NCBI GenBank assembly: GCA_028565635.1
Contig: JAOXYB010033507.1
Span: forward strand, 1 to 14,233
Length of the DNA: 14,233 bases
Source: Phoronis ovalis
Taxonomy: Eukaryota; Phoronida; Phoronidae
Direction of reading: 5' to 3'
Below, one piece after another: positions 1-8,121 of the stretch; positions within the stretch are counted from its first letter, which is position 1; every line of letters begins with the position of its first letter. A program made the translations under genes and the position numbers. Below the pieces are notes generated by a model, which was not told where the DNA came from, searched no databases, and worked only from the letters and a program-made list of their open reading frames with translations.

Positions 1-62
1 ATATTTACTTTTTACACAAAATTTAACACTATTGTTTCATGTCTATACACAGTTGTACTTAC

Positions 63-308
63 ATTTCTTTTCTTCTTTCATGGCTTTTAAATATTCTTCG
101 TAACGAATTTGTTTCTCCGGATTTTTAGCAAAAGGTTTAAACCCCCCACTTTGGAAGTTTCTTGTTTTGCTCTGGTGTGCTTCAGCTCCTAAATTTCCTT
201 GAAATCTCATACTGGGTGTGGAAGGTTCTTGCGGCTTTGTAGCATCTGCAGATTTAGCAGTCTCCATTTTTTCTCTGTCTTCTTTTGATACCAGTTCAAA
301 AACTGAAC
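63..308 (-). CDS. GPATCH1: GPATCH1 coding exon 10 (residues 392-473); gene continues off the left edge
   Basis: Acceptor TTTTGCAG, donor GTAAGT (62-57), phase 1 to 1. It encodes [14 protein letters not shown], a Ser/Thr/Pro linker, and [20 protein letters not shown], equivalent to FKPFAKDPEKQKRYDEFL of the human protein. Positions 1-62 are the start of the next intron. The remaining exons (acidic and lysine-rich C-terminus in relatives) are outside the window. Confidence 0.94.
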
Positions 309-3300
309 CTGCAAAAATGATGGTAATTTCAGCAAATATCAGTACAAACATTAATAGATTCAGAGAATTAATAATAACATGTTATTAATTTCATAGTTTC
401 CAGTTGAAATTAATACCTGTAAGCAAAGTGACATTATTGGAATCACTTCTGTATTGATCTTGAAAATTGGGTCAAGGTCCCTTACCTTTAGAGTCTTGTT
501 TTTACATGATATTTGGAGAGCCTGGTGGTGACCTTTCAATTTACATCCTTTTACCAACTGATGGACAGGAAGACGATACAATTCTCTGCTTTGTTATTCC
601 AAAATCCATCAAAAATGCACGAATTCCTATTTTAAAAGTAGTGAATGACTCACTGTTGCTCTAGCTAGGATGTGAAGAAATAACTTCACGGGGCAATAGT
701 ACAATATTACACCTACCTATTTCAGGTTTCTCTTCTAAGAGTTGTTGCCGTGATGAAGCATTCAAAACCTTTTTTTCTTTGCTGCTGTCATTTCTGCGTT
801 TTATCGAACAATGAATTGGTTTGAAATCACGTGGTACTTTCGGTGGTGGAAAGACCTTTTTTGGCGGCAGAGGTTTTGTTGAGAGAGTAAAACCTTCCAA
901 AAGTTTACCAACATAATTTGCACTAGTCACAGGTACTAAAGAAAGCAGAATAAAATAGAGATTTTAAAAGTATAACATAACTTTTGTGAAACTGCTGAAC
1001 AAAAAAATTCAATCTCACAAATAAAAACTTTGACATCAACACAATATTTTCATCTCAGTAATGGGGACTGCTTGATAATATCATAAACGATATTAATAGT
1101 TCAAAAAGTATTTTTTTACTATAAATCTAAATTTGATCTGATCAAAGGATCTTAATACTCAAGTTCATCCTAAACTAACATCTGCTGGCATCCCTAAATC
1201 CACATACTTCAAAAAAGGAGAGATCTATTATCAGCCAATTCAAGACACTCCCAAAATCAACCACCATAATATGTGCAAGTTTTACATTCATGATAAACAG
1301 TATCTTAGTCCTCCAGTCTTAATCCTAACCTTTTGACCCAGGTGCTGTCCAGCCATGTAAGTTGGAATCTTCTTCAGTAGTGAGTACCGAGTCATAGTTC
1401 GCCATACTATCCATGCCATAGATATCATCATCATTGTCTTCTAATGCACCTACACCAAATGCCTACAATGTAACCTCTGTGCTATATTCTTTGTAAAGAA
1501 GTAACAAACATTGTGCTCACCAGAGGTCTCTCATCTACAGTGTTTCTTTCATTTGTAACTCTTCTTTGTAAAAAGATTATATAGAATCTTGATACTAATA
1601 AAAGGCCTAATAAAGCCTGCCATACATTTATTGACAAGTGACAATAGTATACTAAGTAATTATACAATACAAGTAATGCATTTCATAACATTATTTTTTC
1701 TGTTGTTACCACACATCCCTAAATGTAATACTGCATGGAGAGCTATCACAGATTCTGGAACCATGCATTACATTCATGAATGATGCTAAAATTTTATTTT
1801 CTGTGAACTATTTGCAAAAACCGCAATATTTTCCAACATTTTATACTTCCACATTTTGCTAGTAATTTAATTAAAACGTTGCTTTATCAACTTTCTTGTA
1901 CAAGACACGTCATTCTGGTTAGACAACAAATACAACATTTTACTATAATAATATAATTGAAACAACATAGTGGAGTTGGTTCATATGCACAGGGCCACAA
2001 TACGTTTTTAATTATAGGTAAATTCCTCACCTGACCTCTCATTCCTTTTTTCTTTCTACCTGTGGTACTTGGCTCAAACAAACTAAAATGGTCCTGCTGT
2101 TTGCCTCCTCGTAAAGCTGTAGTTGGATCAATGCCCCTGTATCCTATACCATGCAAGTTATCTTTAGCCTCAAAAGAGACTTGGGCAGAGTCTTTAGGTG
2201 CAAACGTTACATTAACAGGATAATCCTCATGATCAGATTCCTGTAATAGACATAATAAGCATGGTGTCAATTTCAGTATGTTCAACTAGTCTCAAACAAA
2301 ATATTGTGAAACCTATTCTTGCAGTGCTAATGTAAAATAAACATTATCCATGTTTCACATGTCTTTAACAAAGGATGTATAATTGCATGTCACTACCATG
2401 CACTGTACAATATAATTATGTAAACATTAATTTTAAAATTTTGAATAAGGCTATCAGTTTTTTTTTTTCTATCTTCTAACCAAAGCGCTGATGTTTAAAT
2501 CTGACATGTTGATGTTCATACAGAAAGTATGCAAATGTTTAACACCTTAAAGTATGTAAAGTCAGCAAAGTCTTCCTAACTTTTGTTTTCGTTATTCTAG
2601 AAAATGCTAGTGTGGGCTTTTTTTCCTCAATAACATGTAGACTACAAAAGGTAATTTTTTTTAAAGACTCCAACTAATGCTGTTTTAGTGAAAAATGAAA
2701 CAGATCATTTTAAAATATATCGGACAACTGCCAGCAACCACTTACTGTTCCACATGGCAAAATAGCAAGGAAACTACAATCATGTACACATAAGAGTACA
2801 TAATATAATATTAAATATATTATGGGTGGAGGGGTCATCTAAAAAGTGCCTTTCCCCTTCCCTGAAGACATAAAAGCAGAATAGTTTTTAGTCAAATTTT
2901 ATATTTGTGTTACATGTATGTGTAGCTTTTGTTGTTTCTACTATTTTTCACGTGTAACAGTAAGAAGAAGCATATTTTACTCACGTCTGATTCTGAGTCA
3001 TTTTTAAAAGGGGATCCATAAACTCGAACTCCAGTGCCTGAAGCTGCAACAGAAGACACAATATGATAAAAACTACTTTCTCTCTTTACTACTGGAAATA
3101 TTCTGTTAAACCTCTTTAAAGTTCCTATGGAGACACAAATACAAGATGGGTACAACCATGATACAAAAGAAACTCTAACTTATCTGGAACCATCACATCT
3201 AGGAAATTAAAGCCTTTTATCTTCTGATTTTATGTATGCGACGTTACAACAAAATTAAAGGAAAAAACAAAGTGAAACATATCCAATTACAGTAGACGTA

Positions 3301-6300
3301 GCCAACTTAAAGCAAACTGTAGTGCTTTTAATTCTTGTAGCTGTCTACGATTATTACCAAAGGTGTTAATGTTTACTTTTACATATCAGAGTCACACACC
3401 TGGGAGGGGGATACTGACCATATTTTTAGAAGGGGATGTGAAGCTCAAACTCAAATTTCTACCCATGTTTAGAGATTTTGGTCTCAAAAACGGACCCTTT
3501 TTATGGTTTTAAAGGTTTTCTCTTTGATAAATCTCGTAGAAACGCTACCTTTAGATGAAATCGTCAAAAACCAACCCATTTTTAAAAATTCTGTTGGAAA
3601 GTAGACCAATTCTTAGGGACATTTCTGTGAAAAATGGACCAATTTTCAGGGATTTATCGGTGAGAAAGTGACCCATTTGGGCTGCACACCCGTATATTCA
3701 TATATGTAAGTGCCCCCCTGAGGTCACACATCACTGAACATTTTATTAATGTCTAGATCTACAACAGAGCCATACAATATATTTATTATTTCTTATTGAA
3801 TTAATGCAGTACAACATACTTCCTGCAGCCAAGGCAGCCTTTTTGTTTTTCCTCCTTGCACGAGGGCCTATGCCTTGACCTTCTTTCCATCCCATTTTAT
3901 GAAGCAGCCTAACACCAATTGTGGTCCTAGAGACGTAACATATTATAAATACATATATGTACGTACACGTTTAAATGTAAACAAATTAATTTAGATTTAA
4001 AAATCTTTTCTTACTAGATAGGCAGTTTTAAAAGGTGCAATGCAACCAGTTGCAGAAAGAAAGCTGCAACACATCAATTAGTGACACTGGAGTTGCAAAC
4101 TACTGAACTGTACGTACAAAGGATCCACCAGTGAGTTAAGAGAGTACAAAGAACATATAATTGAAAATTGGGTATAGCTGGACCTTTTGTAATATTTATT
4201 TGAAATAGAGACAGTCCTCAAATACAGTTTCTTTCAAAACAGTCCTTTAAATCCAAGCCCTGCTAAGTCTAGCAGTATGAGGCCCAATATACATTTTACT
4301 GTTACATACTTTGCTGGAACAATATCAGATATGATCTCATCCATTTGGGGTATTACACTTTCAGCTGAAGCAAATTTTCTTTTTCTTTCAGTGTCTCTAG
4401 CACCAGATAGAAAGTCTTCAGATGTTGTAACTTGTTTAGGAGCTATACCGAATTCACCAAAGTCCTATAAAAAAATTTTCAGTAAATATGTTGTAGAAAA
4501 TTTTACCAAGATACTAGTTATATTTTTAACACTTTTTATCTCATCGATTAAGCAATTTTTTTTTTGGTAAATTTTAATTTAGCCGATTTCAGTCAAAAAA
4601 ACTTTCTTATTCAAATATCCCAATTATTTGCAAAACAGCAATAACAAGTTAGAACAAACATATGCTAACACTATTGTTTCTATATTGAGCAGTGTGATTT
4701 CTATACTTCTATATTTCTATAAAAGTCAACCTTCAAACTCAAGATAGAAATACTAACTTCGACATCCATGTATTCTTCCGGTTTCCGAGATACAGATGAA
4801 TCAGACTTCTTAGTTCTTGAAGAAACAAATGTAGAAGGTGTCCATCCTAGTAAATTATTTAAATACTTTTATTACTAATCACTGCATATTTTTCTTTTTT
4901 CCAACACTTCACATTTCATGCTATTAAGCAAAATGAACTGGAATCCTTGCCATGCATTGCCTATGCACACACCATAAGAATTATAGAAAGAACAGTTGTG
5001 AAAACCAGTTGGTATGGCAGTTAATGGTTTTTATGCATTGTCTTCACTGCAACCTAACCTTATCCTCAAATAATACTTAGTTCTTAATAATATAAATATA
5101 TTCTATATTATTTGGTATATTGTTCAGAATAGGTGTATTACAAAGTAATACTGGGAGGTTTTGCAACAAACTGTAACAGAATCAATAGTTCAGAACCTGA
5201 ATCAGGGTATCTTTAGGATGAGGGGTGGACGTGATATGAAGCTGGCATGTGTCGCCTTTTGGACATATTGCAGAATGGGGTATCTTTTAAGGTTCTTGTG
5301 CCATAGAATGGGTATGATTTTTATGCTTCAATATTAGATTTGTTGAGAAGGTGCAAATATCACAAAAATTGATATAAGAATTTCTGGTATATGATGGAAT
5401 CTATATTTCGACTTTTGTTGGAATTTTGTTTCTTGAAATTTTGACCAAAACACTAAATTTGAATTTAACATACACGGGTACATCATACGCTTGAGCTAAA
5501 TAACATGTGGATGTCACCGTATAGAGCTACATGACATACAGAATTTTTGATTTTGTGAGGCAATACAATTATTTTAAATATATACCTTCCTTGGTCCCCA
5601 CTGTATTAAAGTATCCAGCTGAAAAACCTCCAGTAAATGCTCCATGAAATCTTTGCCGGCCTTTCTCATCTTTTGCTGTTTGATCTTGCACAGTGATGGG
5701 CTTTCTCACAGCGTCACCTATAGGCAATAATATACTTTAAACACTAGAAAAGCATTGTAAATCCTGTTTTACCAATCACTGACAAGTAAAGTAATAAAGT
5801 ATGCTTCTTAAGTGTATGTTTGGTATGTCTAAACATCATAACTGTATATATTCATGATAATAGCCGTCTTTTAGGCTCTTAATATTTCTTTTTATCTCTA
5901 TATCATACAAGTTCTCATACTCAATAACATGCTTACACTACTGTTGCCTACCTCACATTTTTAAGTTTTACAATGATCGAAGAACACCTAGAAATTCCAA
6001 TACAAGATTGCATTACATCGTAAAATATTGTTATTCTCAGGCCAGGGGACCGGGGGGCATCCCATGGGTCTCCCTTTTCAGCTTCTGTGTACATTTTGTT
6101 TACTTTTATATAACATCTGTTTACCATAGGGTGTAAATTTCACCTCTTACCCCACCAATTCCCCCCCCCCGAATGTAAGTTGTAACATCCAGGGGTAATT
6201 AATATTCTAAAAACTGCTGAGTGGTTCTGTCCCCGTAATTTAATCGTAAATTGAAATGACCTTATCTACTTTTAGCTTTTCTGAGAATGTGCATCCAGAA

Positions 6301-6592
6301 TATCATCGTATAAAAGTGTGTTAAAGATAAGAAAATTCTTGCACCACCATAATAGGGGATGACCGTGTTTTCTAGAATTCTGCAAACATCAAACATGACT
6401 CTCGTCCTGCTAATTTTGATCTGCTCCGCCTTTGGACACCACCGACTTTGTCTACGCTATAGTTAAAGCTACCATATTTAAGACGAATCATCTGGAAATT
6501 TAGTGACGTATGCATAAACAACCTTGGCTGAGAGGTTCCAAATGTGTGCCGATAGTCACAAACGTATCCTCATCACTGTCTGAGTCGGCCAT
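63..6592 (-). CDS. GPATCH1: GPATCH1, G-patch domain-containing protein 1 (5' half, 10 coding exons; partial at left edge)
   Basis: Spliced coding exons, in transcription order: 6592-6523, 5717-5586, 4846-4758, 4464-4310, 3926-3820, 3043-2985, 2240-2031, 1462-1330, 935-717, 308-63. All introns are GT-AG and all phases join without a stop, giving 1420 nt or 473 codons. The start gives [21 protein letters not shown], matching the acidic N-terminus of GPATCH1. Next come the conserved DUF1604-type block ([19 protein letters not shown], then [11 protein letters not shown]), the G-patch (about residues 149-190, [20 protein letters not shown]), [17 protein letters not shown], and [11 protein letters not shown] with [10 protein letters not shown]. 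Human GPATCH1 is about 930 aa, so roughly half lies off the left edge. Family knowledge: it is a nuclear, late-spliceosome protein related to plant TOUGH, and G-patches activate DEAH helicases (DHX35 is the reported partner). The order and identity of blocks make the call very secure; individual splice sites are predictions from conservation and phase. Confidence 0.95.
717..935 (-). CDS. GPATCH1: GPATCH1 coding exon 9 (residues 319-391)
   Basis: Acceptor CTTTAG, donor GTAGGT, phase 1 to 1. It encodes [20 protein letters not shown], then [15 protein letters not shown] and [14 protein letters not shown], the proline-rich central block of GPATCH1 (human YVGKILDGFSLASKPL, PPPELPRDYRPVH). Confidence 0.95.
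1330..1462 (-). CDS. GPATCH1: GPATCH1 coding exon 8 (residues 275-318)
   Basis: Acceptor TTGTAG, donor GTTAGG, phase 0 to 1. It encodes [18 protein letters not shown], then [10 protein letters not shown] and [10 protein letters not shown], matching [15 protein letters not shown] and LYGWTAP of human GPATCH1. The exon has no long open reading frame of its own and is recognised only by this similarity. Confidence 0.93.
2031..2240 (-). CDS. GPATCH1: GPATCH1 coding exon 7 (residues 205-274)
   Basis: Acceptor TTACAG, donor GTGAGG, phase 0 to 0, 210 bp. It encodes [30 protein letters not shown] and HFSLFEPS, and ends GMRGQ. These are colinear with [26 protein letters not shown] and HFNLF of the human protein. 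Confidence 0.95.
2985..3043 (-). CDS. GPATCH1: GPATCH1 coding exon 6 (residues 185-204)
   Basis: A short 59-bp exon with acceptor TTGCAG and donor GTGAGT, phase 1 to phase 0. It encodes [16 protein letters not shown], equivalent to the GVKIYGC region after the human G-patch. The longer minus-strand open frame at 2910-3155 runs through both splice sites and is not the protein. Confidence 0.88.
3399..3722. mobile_element. hAT-like miniature element with internal 33-bp tandem array, in GPATCH1 intron 5
   Basis: The 324-bp segment is bounded by perfect 8-bp direct repeats GTCACACA (3391-3398 and 3723-3730), the duplication length typical of hAT transposition. The ends are imperfect inverted repeats: CCTGGGAGGGGG on the left, and CTCAGGGGGGCACTTAC when the right end is read on the minus strand. 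Inside, at about 3449-3680, 33-bp units with a core like AAAAATGGACCAATTTT repeat back to back; three clean units start at 3562, 3595 and 3628. No transposase is present, so it would be non-autonomous. Assignment to hAT rests on TSD length only. Confidence 0.65.
3562..3680. repeat. 33-bp tandem repeat array (clean core)
   Basis: Consecutive 33-nt units start near 3562, 3595 and 3628, with a partial unit at 3661. They share a purine-rich A tract, a GACC box, ATTTT, then GGGA.TTT. Two further units, more diverged, can be read at about 3449-3514, with an irregular 48-nt stretch between. The array lies inside the element at 3399-3722. Confidence 0.7.
3820..3926 (-). CDS. GPATCH1: GPATCH1 coding exon 5, G-patch domain (residues 149-184)
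   Basis: Acceptor CTCTAG, donor GTATGT, phase 2 to phase 1. It encodes the glycine-rich G-patch core: [20 protein letters not shown] followed by a basic RRKNKK tail. The MGW and the spaced G-x-G-x-G residues are intact. Intron 5 (3819-3044, 776 bp) carries the 324-bp miniature element described separately. Confidence 0.95.
4310..4464 (-). CDS. GPATCH1: GPATCH1 coding exon 4 (residues 98-148)
   Basis: Acceptor TATAG, donor GTATGT, phase 0 to phase 2. It encodes [18 protein letters not shown], matching the SEFGIAPKAIVTTDDF block of the human protein, then a basic ERKRK segment leading to [11 protein letters not shown]. Intron 4 is 383 bp. The plus-strand open frame over this exon is a shadow. 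Confidence 0.92.
4758..4846 (-). CDS. GPATCH1: GPATCH1 coding exon 3 (residues 68-97)
   Basis: Acceptor ACTAG, donor GTTAGT, phase 1 to phase 0. It encodes [11 protein letters not shown], a family hallmark, followed by a variable Ser/Lys stretch and EEYMDVE. Intron 3 is 293 bp. Confidence 0.92.
5272..5340. repeat. decayed ~33-bp tandem repeat in GPATCH1 intron 2
   Basis: Two adjacent units, starting at 5272 and 5305, both begin AGAATGGG(G)TAT and continue with a T-rich run. A third degenerate relative (AATCAGGGTATCTTTAGG) lies near 5200. The spacing is 33 nt. The surrounding 5190-5345 has no coding signal and looks like a remnant of a dispersed repeat; no terminal repeats or duplication were found. 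Confidence 0.45.
5586..5717 (-). CDS. GPATCH1: GPATCH1 coding exon 2 (residues 24-67)
   Basis: Acceptor TATAG, donor GTATAT, phase 1 to phase 1. It encodes [15 protein letters not shown] and the strongly conserved [19 protein letters not shown] of the GPATCH1 N-terminal (DUF1604) domain. Intron 2 (5585-4847) is 739 bp and contains a decayed ~33-bp tandem array. Confidence 0.93.
6523..6592 (-). CDS. GPATCH1: GPATCH1 coding exon 1 (residues 1-23, ends in phase 1)
   Basis: The start codon occupies 6592-6590, in the context ACAAAAATGGCC with A at -3 and G at +4. The exon encodes the acidic N-terminus and LEPLSQ. The donor is AG|GTTGTT, weaker than the other donors, but its phase fits exon 2 and the joined LEPLSQGD lines up with family members. 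Intron 1 (6522-5718) is 805 bp. Confidence 0.88.
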
Positions 6593-6876
6593 TTTTGTCT
6601 GTACTATGTAAAAGCCCGTTCCTATAATTACAAGGTATGTTTTCAAAATAAGAAGTATTATTTAAGATTAAGAAGTATATCTGGCAAAAAGAAATATATA
6701 GTATCTTTAGTAACTTTAATATTTAGATTACACTGTTAAAAAGGTTGTAAAATTAAATTTAACAATTTTTAGAGAATAATTTGTTTGGGAGCGTCAATTT
6801 TTGGTGGAAGCAGAAACAGGGAAGTACGTCAATACGCATGCGTAAATATTGTCTGAGTGGTGACAACAAAGATAGT

Positions 6877-6912
6877 ATGTCGTTCCTACTTATAAATCGA
6901 GGAAATAATTAG
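6877..6912 (+). other. upstream ORF 1 in the SOCS6 leader (11 codons)
   Basis: ATG at 6877 reads MSFLLINRGNN and stops at TAG 6910-6912, before the main start. It would be translated only if transcription starts upstream of the TATA-like box. Confidence 0.3.
6891..6896 (+). promoter_or_regulatory. TATA-like box upstream of SOCS6
   Basis: TATAAA lies 58 bp before the SOCS6 start codon. If used, transcription would begin near 6918-6926. This would give a very short leader, leave the upstream ATG at 6927 close to the cap and exclude the upstream ORF at 6877. A transcript starting upstream, or a spliced leader exon, is equally possible. Confidence 0.35.
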
Positions 6913-6926
6913 TGCTGAAGAGAAAT

Positions 6927-7001
6927 ATGCGTGATTTAGATACGCAGAATGAAAAGAGCAAGTTTAAAGCACACAGCCGTACCAAAGCAAGACAACAATG
7001 A
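6927..7001 (+). other. upstream ORF 2 overlapping the SOCS6 start (24 codons)
   Basis: ATG at 6927 has A at -3 and opens a 24-codon frame ending at TGA 6999-7001. It runs past the main ATG (6949) in a different frame (22-nt offset). Ribosomes using it could not resume at the main start. The next in-frame SOCS6 methionine downstream is codon 23 (7015), so reinitiation could yield a shorter protein. Confidence 0.45.
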
Positions 7002-8121
7002 AGAAGTTTGGAATATGAACGGATCACTTGAAAATGGTACTAATGATAATGAAAGATCTAATAATAGACAGTTGCGTCACGGTCTGGGCGATACGTCAAT
7101 GACAAACAACACAGGACGTTCACGGGACCCAAAGTCACCCGAAAAACTTGAATTACCACGAAAGAAATCATCCCATAGTTTGTTTGGTACACTTAGGAAA
7201 AGAATTAGCACAAGTTTTCATAAAAAACGCAATAGTACACACGATGATCATGTTACACGTACGCCTTCGCATGTAAGTGATCTTGTTGACAATATAGATA
7301 ATTCTGAAAGAAGCTCAGATGAACGCCATGAACACCATCTTAAAAAAGCTTCTGATAACAGTTCATATCAACAATGTCAACATTCCGATTCTGTCCAGCA
7401 GAATGGTATGTCGCACCATACTTCGGCCACCACTGATAATAAAATAATTGACAATGGAATAACTGATGAAATAACTGGTGCTTCTGCACCAAGGAATGAG
7501 GTCACAGTTACTAATCATACACCTATTACTTCCGTCAGGAACACAAATGATATAAGTTTAAGATTCCCAATGAATACTTTGCCGTTATATGATCAAGTTA
7601 GAAACTCACTCGAAGAATCATGGTGTCTGACAAAGGAGTTATTGAAATTATCCAAACATGGTTGGTATTGGGGACCCATATCAAGAAACGAAGCAGAAGA
7701 AAAGCTATTAGAACATGATGATGGCTGTTTCTTAGTGCGAGATAGCTCCGACGAACGATATTTATTAAGTTTAAGTTTTCGATCATCAGGAAAAACTTTA
7801 CATACTCGCATTGAGCATTGTAACGGAGTATTTAGTTTTTATGCTCAACCAGAATCCGAAGGCTATCCATCAATTGTAGATTTAATTGAAAATTCCATGT
7901 CAGATTCTGAACAGGGAATATTCTGTTACTCACAGTCAAGACAGCCTGGAGCTCCAACTTTTGCTGTGCGCTTAACAAAACCGATATCAAGATTTTCCCA
8001 AGTACGTACACTGCAATATTTGTGCAGATTTACTATAAGACAGTACACACGAGTTGATAATATTCAAAGGCTCCCTTTGCCTAGAAGTATCAAGGGCTGG
8101 ATTGCTGAAAACCAGTACTGA
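6949..8121 (+). CDS. SOCS6: SOCS6-type suppressor of cytokine signaling (SH2 + SOCS box), intronless coding region
   Basis: A 390-aa protein. Residues 1-238 are polar and low-complexity, with a basic patch (about 65-92: PRKKSSHSLFGTLRKR, then FHKKRN). The SH2 domain begins at GWYWGPISRNEAEEKL (W239) and contains FLVRDSSDERYLLSLSFRS with the phosphotyrosine-binding arginine R264, followed by KTLHTRIEH and PSIVDLIE. The C-terminal SOCS box (about 350-390) has the elongin-binding LQYLCRF and the Cul5-type LPLP (375-378), ending IAENQY. SH2 and box match vertebrate SOCS6 better than SOCS7, which has a different C-terminal extension. Family role: SOCS6 is a substrate receptor for an elongin B/C-cullin 5 ubiquitin ligase recruited to phosphotyrosine proteins such as receptor kinases and their adaptors. 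Human SOCS6 is 535 aa, so this N-terminus is shorter; its coding region is also one exon. The start is the first in-frame ATG. Confidence 0.95.
   Translation: MKRASLKHTAVPKQDNNEEVWNMNGSLENGTNDNERSNNRQLRHGLGDTSMTNNTGRSRDPKSPEKLELPRKKSSHSLFGTLRKRISTSFHKKRNSTHDDHVTRTPSHVSDLVDNIDNSERSSDERHEHHLKKASDNSSYQQCQHSDSVQQNGMSHHTSATTDNKIIDNGITDEITGASAPRNEVTVTNHTPITSVRNTNDISLRFPMNTLPLYDQVRNSLEESWCLTKELLKLSKHGWYWGPISRNEAEEKLLEHDDGCFLVRDSSDERYLLSLSFRSSGKTLHTRIEHCNGVFSFYAQPESEGYPSIVDLIENSMSDSEQGIFCYSQSRQPGAPTFAVRLTKPISRFSQVRTLQYLCRFTIRQYTRVDNIQRLPLPRSIKGWIAENQY

Larger units (their letters stand above)
6593..6948. promoter_or_regulatory. putative bidirectional promoter between GPATCH1 and SOCS6
   Basis: The two start codons diverge and are 356 bp apart, so both promoters must share this interval unless a 5' UTR intron moves one away. 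It contains a perfect 12-bp palindrome TACGCATGCGTA (6833-6844, the GCATGC core of NRF1-type sites), a CRE-like half-site TACGTCA (about 6825-6831), and a TATA-like TATAAA (6891-6896) on the SOCS6 side. A second CRE-like TGACGTA lies in GPATCH1 intron 1 at about 6504-6510. Factor assignments are motif matches only. Confidence 0.55.

Noticed and set aside
467-664. Plus-strand open frame of 65 codons
   Set aside because: Lies in GPATCH1 intron 9, antisense to the gene, with no recognisable domain; expected by chance in AT-rich DNA.
3399-3722. CRISPR array
   Set aside because: The 33-nt units are contiguous with no unique spacers, in a eukaryotic intron flanked by a target duplication.
4277-4570. 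Plus-strand 97-codon open frame
   Set aside because: It is the antisense of GPATCH1 exon 4 plus flanking intron; the minus-strand translation is the conserved one.
6043-6170. Possible small element between GGGGGG (about 6051) and a C10 tract (about 6160) in GPATCH1 intron 1
   Set aside because: The G and C runs can pair and the left head (CGGGGGGCATCC) resembles the other elements, but I found no flanking duplication and the pairing is homopolymeric.
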